Shown here piece by piece: positions 53,924-58,195 of a stretch of 58,195 nt of DNA; the first letter of the stretch is position 1; every line of letters begins with the position of its first letter. The stretch is taken from the NCBI GenBank assembly GCA_009691845.1, contig SIAJ01000027.1:1-58195 (forward strand), given 5' to 3'. The notes beneath the pieces are model-generated. The model saw only the letters and a program-made list of their open reading frames with translations. It made no database searches and had not been told where the DNA came from. Source of the DNA: Gemmataceae bacterium. GTDB lineage: Bacteria > Planctomycetota > Planctomycetia > Gemmatales > Gemmataceae. The position numbers were made by a program, and so were the translations under genes.

Positions 53924-54964
53924 GTGTTTTCGCAAGTAGCTGTTAGATGGCATACCACGATGACTCGTTCAATTGTTTCCGTTGCTATCGTTCTGATCGT
54001 GGGCGCGCGTCCTACCGAAGCCAACGAAGGCGAAATCCGCGAGCGATTCTCTCGGGACTATCTTGAACACGGCCAGCTTCTCTTAAAGAGCTTCAGCGAT
54101 GTTCGAGTACGCTTCGAAACAGCAACCCCACTCGCTGGCGGGCGTTCGCACGTGTGGCGCACTGAAGGACGATTCAACCGTCACAATATACTATTGAAAG
54201 CCACCAGCCTGTTTGTTGAGCCGAATCGGGATCCGCAACAGCCGGCACCGGAGTTCAAACCACCCACGATTGAATGCTCCAATCAACGCTATAAATTCGC
54301 ACTGAAACCGGGAACGAATCACCAATATGTTCTCGATGGTGTGTATGTATTCGATTCCACACGAACGATTGGACACTGCACAATGAGTTGCCCGTTCATG
54401 GATTGGCAACGATCGCTGACCTTCTGTGATATGACGAGCGATCCAAACACGCTGTTCCTCGATTATAGCGACTGCACGTATCAACAGAAGAGAGCAAAAT
54501 GTCTTCGTATTCAGTACAGTTTTTTTCACCAGCGGGCGGAAAAACCTTTCACGATGATTAACAACTTTTATTTTGCACCAGATGAGCACTGGGCCTGCAT
54601 TGGGCTAGTTTTACGAACAAACGACTCCAACCAGAATCCCGGTTACGGTGAGTTTGTTTACCATTATGAGCCTTCCGCCAGCGGCCCGCCCACACTGAAG
54701 CGAATCGACAATTGGAGCCGAAATACTCAGAAGCCACAGGAAGATCGAATTACTTCGACTACAGATGTGCTGGAATATGTACCAATTCCGCCGATCCCCG
54801 ACGAAGAATTCCGCCTGACGAAATTTGGCTTTCCGGAGCCGGAGGGCATCATCTGGGAAAAGCCAAAATCACGGCGATACCTGTGGTTCCTATTGGCGGG
54901 AGGAATCAGCCTCACTCTGGGATTCCTCTTCTTTCGACGCCGAGCCCGAGCAGCCAAAATGTGA
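53924..54964 (+). CDS. Hypothetical exported protein with C-terminal membrane anchor
   Basis: 346 residues. The GTG at 53924 is preceded by AAGGAG with seven bases spacing, better than the ATG at 53960, which has none. A signal peptide (SIVSVAIVLIVGARPTEA) is followed by a roughly 260-residue soluble domain with eight Cys (IECSNQ, GHCTMSCPF, TFCDM, SDCTY, AKCLRI, WACIGL). Near the C-terminus a TM segment (YLWFLLAGGISLTLGFLFF) and basic tail RRRARAAK follow FGFPEPEG. I do not recognise the domain. It ends nine bases before the DUF1573 gene, so they are co-transcribed. Confidence 0.75.
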   Translation: MFSQVAVRWHTTMTRSIVSVAIVLIVGARPTEANEGEIRERFSRDYLEHGQLLLKSFSDVRVRFETATPLAGGRSHVWRTEGRFNRHNILLKATSLFVEPNRDPQQPAPEFKPPTIECSNQRYKFALKPGTNHQYVLDGVYVFDSTRTIGHCTMSCPFMDWQRSLTFCDMTSDPNTLFLDYSDCTYQQKRAKCLRIQYSFFHQRAEKPFTMINNFYFAPDEHWACIGLVLRTNDSNQNPGYGEFVYHYEPSASGPPTLKRIDNWSRNTQKPQEDRITSTTDVLEYVPIPPIPDEEFRLTKFGFPEPEGIIWEKPKSRRYLWFLLAGGISLTLGFLFFRRRARAAKM

Positions 54965-54973
54965 GTGAATATT

Positions 54974-55399
54974 ATGAGGCGAGTCGCACCATATGTGTTT
55001 ATCGTGGCCGCAATCCTGTTGGCTGCCACGGGAGTGTACGATGGGTTCTTGCAGCGCCCACCCGAGCCCCGTGGCTTCACGGTCGAGGCACCCGAAGGAA
55101 ATCTCGGCGACTTTCCTGTCGGCAAGTCGGTCCTGACCTGGAGATTCACGAACAATTCGAAGGAGCCACGGCGTATTATCGGATTAGCTGAAAAGTGAGG
55201 ACTGAACGTCTGCTTCAGTTCGAAGCAACAAGGGAATATTTGGGTGCAGCCGGGCGAATCGATCATCTTTGAGTGCGATTTTGAGATTCACGGCCCGGGG
55301 CCTTTCGAGACCGATGTACTCCTGCATTTCGAGACCGATCTTGGGTTGCGGACGGAGAAACTGACAATTCAAGGCGTAGGCGTTGCGCCGAAGCCTTAA
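54974..55399 (+). CDS. DUF1573 protein with in-frame TGA, candidate selenoprotein
   Basis: 141 residues if TGA at 55196-55198 (codon 75) is read through; conventional translation stops at 74. From the ATG at 54974: membrane anchor (MRRVAPYVFIVAAILLAATG), then a DUF1573 domain with NLGDFPVGKSVLTWRFTNNS and RRIIGLAEK. After the TGA the same frame stays open for 67 codons with clear family sequence: GLNVCFSSKQQ, WVQPGESIIFECDFE, GPGPFETDVLLHFETD, LTIQGVGVAPKP. The TGA lies at the first position of U-x4-C (UGLNVC); related proteins, as I recall, have Cys there. A SECIS-like hairpin lies at 55211-55227. The alternative is a nonsense mutation of TGC or TGT. The gap to the next start is 11 bases. 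Confidence 0.75.
55211..55227 (+). promoter_or_regulatory. SECIS-like stem-loop for selenocysteine insertion
   Basis: UGCUUC and GAAGCA form a perfect six-pair stem around AGUUC. From the TGA (55196-55198) to the loop are 18 nt. The second loop base is G. Bacterial SECIS models, as I recall, ask for 16-37 nt, at least a four-pair upper stem and a G in the first two loop positions; all hold. E. coli fdhF also has a loop beginning AG. Confidence 0.6.
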
Positions 55400-55410
55400 C
55401 AGGGCCAACC

Positions 55411-56304
55411 ATGCTCATCATCCGTCGTGGCTACACACTGGTAGAATTGCTGGTGGTGATTGCAATCATTTCCATATTGATCGGACTGCTGTTACCAGCA
55501 GTGCAGAAAGTTCGCAGCGCGGCCGCACGTGCCAAATGTATCAACCATCTCAAACAAATCGGCATCGCTACTCATCAGTATCACAATGACAGAAACACCA
55601 TGCCTCCTGGCTGGCGTTCCACGAACGGAACTCCCGGACGCTATTCGAGCTGGTTGCTGCACCTGCTGCCATACGTCGAACAATCGGCCATCTTTAACGA
55701 AGCAGTCGAGGCCTATCGATTGTCGCCATCGGCCTTCAATAATCCACCGCACCCGGGTCTTGCAAGGGTCGTTCCTCTGTTCGTGTGCCCAGCCGATGCC
55801 CGCGCCACTACCGCCCACATTTCTCTTCGTACAGGCCATCTCGTCGGCTTCACTTGCTACTTGGGTGTCTCCGGACGCGATTACTCCACGCGCGATGGCG
55901 TGCTATTCCCCGATTCGGCAATCCGGTTTGCCGATATCACCGACGGCACGAGCAACACGCTTCTTGCCGGCGAACGGCCACCGAGCCCGGATTTTCAGTT
56001 TGGCTGGTGGTACGCCGGAGTAGGTCAGCAATTCACCGGCTCGGCGGACATGATCCTCGGGGTACGCGAGCAGAACCTACAGGTCATCACGGCTGGCTCA
56101 CCTTGCGGACCGGGTTCGTATGCCTTTCAACCCGCAATAGGTTTCAATGATCCTTGTGGCATGTTTCACTTTTGGAGCCCACACCCCGGCGGTGCTAACT
56201 TTGCCTTCAGCGACGGCTCCGTCCGTTTTCTGACCTACGGCGCAAATCCCATCATGCCTCAACTCGCGAGCCGAGCGGGAAACGAAGTCGTTGAGATCCC
56301 CTGA
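55411..56304 (+). CDS. DUF1559 pseudopilin-like protein with type IV prepilin leader
   Basis: 297 residues. Prepilin signal [20 protein letters not shown], cleaved after Gly, then [19 protein letters not shown] and the DUF1559 core: HLKQIGIATHQYHNDRN, FVCPADARATTA, ITDGTSNTLLAGE and a C-terminal ANFAFSDGSVRFLTYG. It is probably assembled by a type II secretion or pilus-like machine. It is 11 bases after the DUF1573 gene, so the last gene of this unit. A pseudopilin next to redox proteins may form a surface conduit (inference). Confidence 0.92.
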   Translation: MLIIRRGYTLVELLVVIAIISILIGLLLPAVQKVRSAAARAKCINHLKQIGIATHQYHNDRNTMPPGWRSTNGTPGRYSSWLLHLLPYVEQSAIFNEAVEAYRLSPSAFNNPPHPGLARVVPLFVCPADARATTAHISLRTGHLVGFTCYLGVSGRDYSTRDGVLFPDSAIRFADITDGTSNTLLAGERPPSPDFQFGWWYAGVGQQFTGSADMILGVREQNLQVITAGSPCGPGSYAFQPAIGFNDPCGMFHFWSPHPGGANFAFSDGSVRFLTYGANPIMPQLASRAGNEVVEIP

Positions 56305-56345
56305 CATGGGGTCAATAACGGGGACATTCTAAAACGTTCCCTTTT
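56295..56345 (+). terminator. Terminator region with two hairpins
   Basis: GATCCCC-TGACAT-GGGGTC overlaps the stop. Then GGGGAC...GTTCCC (56320-56341) is followed by TTTTT at 56342-56346. The second looks like a rho-independent terminator of the redox module. Confidence 0.5.
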
Positions 56346-56816
56346 TCGCTTCTGTTCATCAAAGTTCCCTTCACTTTTGCTTGCTCCGCGCTACTGCATG
56401 TGCGTCGAGTTTGCGATCGGGTGCAACGACTCTGTGAAGCAGTCCGCAAATGTCCACACGGGCAGAAGAATCTTCTGGCCGGCAGCCTGTCAGCAAGCCT
56501 AAAACTCGTTCCTGGCTTGTTCGGGAGTGAACAGTGACACAGACAGCGTCACAAAGTATTGGTAACGAATAGCTTGCGTCGAAAGATTACCCATGCCTTA
56601 TACCCCGGCGGTGGCAGAAAATGTCAGGTTTTGTCATCCTGGGGAAAAGATCGTTTAGGAGCCGTTTCGAGCCAAAAATCGTCCGATGTCATGTTGTGCT
56701 CGGCCAAGCGTAACCCCCTCTTTGTTACGTTCCCTTACTCAAACGCATAAACTAACCCCCGTCCAATTCGTCCAACGTGGGTACGCTCTCCAAATCCCAA
56801 CTTAACGAGATTGATC
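56346..56816. other. Noncoding region before the DUF4139 gene
   Basis: No recognisable protein or RNA gene. CGTAAC-CCCCTCTTT-GTTACG (56709-56729) forms a short hairpin. A block at 56573-56651 matches 21847-21923 (see the repeat entry). No strong promoter is obvious. Confidence 0.5.
56573..56651 (+). repeat. Diverged intergenic block shared with 21847-21923
   Basis: Both blocks start CTTGCGTCGAAA and end AAAAGAT, and between them keep AAAATGTC, TTTTGTCA and CTGGG at nearly the same positions over 77-79 bases. The middle is variable. Confidence 0.55.
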
Positions 56817-58195
56817 ATGACCGTGCGACGATTACTGTGGGGCTTGCCCGTGATCGGTGCCCTGGCAGTGGGTGGTGCCATCCTGAGCCAAAAGGGCGAA
56901 TCGGCCCCCGGTCAAGTCAACGGCGAGGCTGTGAAAGTTGCCGATCTGAAGCCGGCCGTCAGCCTGCCGATCTCGCAGGTCATCATGTTCAACAGTGGCG
57001 TGGGCCACTTCACCCGCAGTGGCGACGTCGATGGCGATGCCCGCGTGGACCTTACGTTCCCCGAACAGGACATTAACGACCTGATCAAGTCGATGACGTT
57101 GCGTGATCTGTCGCCGAATGGGCGAGTCGCGGCCGTCACCTACGATTCGCACGACCCAATCGACCGCACACTTGCCAGCTTTGCGATCAACCTGAACAAC
57201 TCGCCGAATTTCGCGGGCATCTTGACGCAAGCTCGTGGCGAGCAGGTCGAAGTGACGCTAATCAACACCGCGAATCAGCCCGGCAATCTCACCGGCAAGA
57301 TCATCGGCGTCGAACAACAAGTCCAGGCTTCGAAAGAAGGCCCGCCGGTTACAGCCTCCGTTTTGAACCTGTGGTGTGCCGAGGGCGTACGGGCGATCAA
57401 GATGAGTGAGGTGCAAAAACTTCGCTTCATGAATCCCGTCATCGAGAACGAATTCCGCCGTGCGCTCGAAACACTGGCCCTGTCGCACGATTCGCAAAAG
57501 AAGGCCGTGAGCCTGCACTTCGCTGGCGAAGGTAAGCGCAAAGTCGAAGTGGGCTACGTGATCGAGAACCCGATTTGGAAGACCAGCTATCGCCTGGTGC
57601 TGAAAGAAGGCAAGCCGTTCCTGCAAGGTTGGGCGGTGGTCGAGAACCCGACGGACGAGGATTGGCAGAAGGTGACGATGGCCCTTGTCAGCGGCCGGCC
57701 GATCTCGTTCAAGATGGATCTTTACAATCCGCTCTACGTTCAGCGTCCAACCGTGGAGCCGGAACTCTTCGCCTCGTTGCGGCCGCCGACTTACACGGGT
57801 TCGATGCGGAAATTCGACGATCAACTTGCAAACGCCGCCCGAGGGCTGAGAGAAGAAGAGGCCTCTGACGAAAAAGCTTCTGAGAGCAAGAAGCGAATGG
57901 CGGCCCCTGGCGTGGCTGGCCGGTCGGGAGCAACACGAGACGCCCAGGACCGAGCCAAATTCGCCAATCAGGCTGCCGAGAGATTTAAGCAGAATCTTGA
58001 CCTGGGGGCCAGCGTGCAAACGGCCGCGACTGCTTCGTCGCTCGGCGATTACTTCCAGTACGTGATCGATCGCCCTGTCGATCTCGCCCGGCAGAAGTCG
58101 GCCCTGCTTCCAATCGTCAACAAGGACGTCGAAGGCAAACGGGTCAGCATCTACAACCCGGCCGTGCAAGCCAAGCACCCATTGCTTGGCCTCAA
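56817..58195 (+). CDS. Secreted DUF4139 (MuiA-like) protein, partial
   Basis: The gene runs off the right edge; 459 codons are visible from the ATG at 56817. Signal peptide MTVRRLLWGLPVIGALAVGG. The N-terminal part (VIMFNSGVGHFTRSGDVDGD, NDLIKSMTLRDL) and the DUF4139 domain (VGYVIENPIWKTSYRLVL, WAVVENPTDEDWQKVTMALVSGRP) match the mucoidy inhibitor A family, secreted proteins of unknown biochemistry. About 350-395 is a low-complexity charged segment (REEEASDEKASESKKR). Function is not known; neighbours give no clue. Confidence 0.85.
   Translation, partial: MTVRRLLWGLPVIGALAVGGAILSQKGESAPGQVNGEAVKVADLKPAVSLPISQVIMFNSGVGHFTRSGDVDGDARVDLTFPEQDINDLIKSMTLRDLSPNGRVAAVTYDSHDPIDRTLASFAINLNNSPNFAGILTQARGEQVEVTLINTANQPGNLTGKIIGVEQQVQASKEGPPVTASVLNLWCAEGVRAIKMSEVQKLRFMNPVIENEFRRALETLALSHDSQKKAVSLHFAGEGKRKVEVGYVIENPIWKTSYRLVLKEGKPFLQGWAVVENPTDEDWQKVTMALVSGRPISFKMDLYNPLYVQRPTVEPELFASLRPPTYTGSMRKFDDQLANAARGLREEEASDEKASESKKRMAAPGVAGRSGATRDAQDRAKFANQAAERFKQNLDLGASVQTAATASSLGDYFQYVIDRPVDLARQKSALLPIVNKDVEGKRVSIYNPAVQAKHPLLGL

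Noticed and set aside
53820..53933. TGA ending the six-Cys protein as a second selenocysteine codon
   Set aside because: The frame stays open for about 37 codons but shows no Cys motif, conserved-looking sequence or hairpin at the right distance; it also overlaps the next gene's Shine-Dalgarno.
55201..55219. Alternative hairpin ACTGAA-CGTCTGC-TTCAGT as the SECIS element
   Set aside because: Its loop begins only eight bases after the TGA, closer than known bacterial SECIS spacing. It overlaps the better-placed hairpin at 55211-55227.

Overview
The window looks like a chromosomal segment of a planctomycete, most probably of the Gemmata-like group. The basis is gene content. It holds four DUF1501 proteins, two DUF1549/DUF1553 cytochrome proteins (the PSD1 family), a PVC-type heme-binding propeller protein, two DUF1559 pseudopilin-like proteins and many secreted beta-propellers. 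Nearly every gene is separated from the next by palindromic repeats. By eye the DNA is moderately GC-rich throughout, with a visibly more AT-rich stretch at about 53.5-56.8 kb. I ran no searches; family names come from reading motifs and are graded by confidence.

Layout. 0-5.7 kb: three minus-strand secreted proteins (a propeller running off the left edge, a five-heme-motif cytochrome with a PA14 domain, a PQQ-type propeller). 5.8 kb: tRNA-Pro(GGG). 6.2-10.0 kb: three glycosyltransferases. 10.1-12.0 kb: a DUF1579 protein and a DUF1559 pseudopilin. 12.3-21.5 kb: ChaN-like protein, MFS transporter, DUF1501 protein, a decayed ECF sigma gene, an AlkC/AlkD-like protein behind a thiolase, a VWA lipoprotein and an esterase. 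22-32.5 kb: serine hydrolase, two propellers, a methyltransferase, a PSD1 gene and two DUF1501 genes. 32.8-39.7 kb: enolase-superfamily enzyme, SGNH hydrolase, 1254-residue PVC heme protein, phosphodiesterase. 39.9-47.1 kb: two ketosynthase-like genes flanking a broken toxin-antitoxin pair, then metG, a heptosyltransferase-like gene, maf and surE. 47.1-52.4 kb: a second DUF1501/PSD1 pair and an amidohydrolase. 52.4-56.3 kb: an accessory redox module. 56.8 kb to the edge: a DUF4139 protein.

The most interesting part is 52.4-56.3 kb. A MauE-like membrane protein fused to DUF1573 is followed by a small secreted six-cysteine protein, a membrane-anchored protein, a second DUF1573 protein and a pseudopilin. 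The second DUF1573 gene is interrupted by one in-frame TGA at codon 75, followed by 67 intact codons. The TGA is the first position of a U/C-x4-C motif. A perfect 6-bp stem with loop AGUUC begins 12 nt downstream, its loop 18 nt past the TGA, which is the geometry of a bacterial SECIS element. This is a strong candidate for an unannotated selenoprotein. In front of the MauE-like gene five tandem 7-bp units lie between an ATG and the coding frame. Adding one unit would put that ATG in frame, so the locus may be phase-variable.

Other points of interest: the first ketosynthase lacks all three catalytic residues and pairs with an intact one, like a chain-length-factor/ketosynthase pair; and several families of hairpin repeats keep a conserved flank or loop while both stem arms change together.
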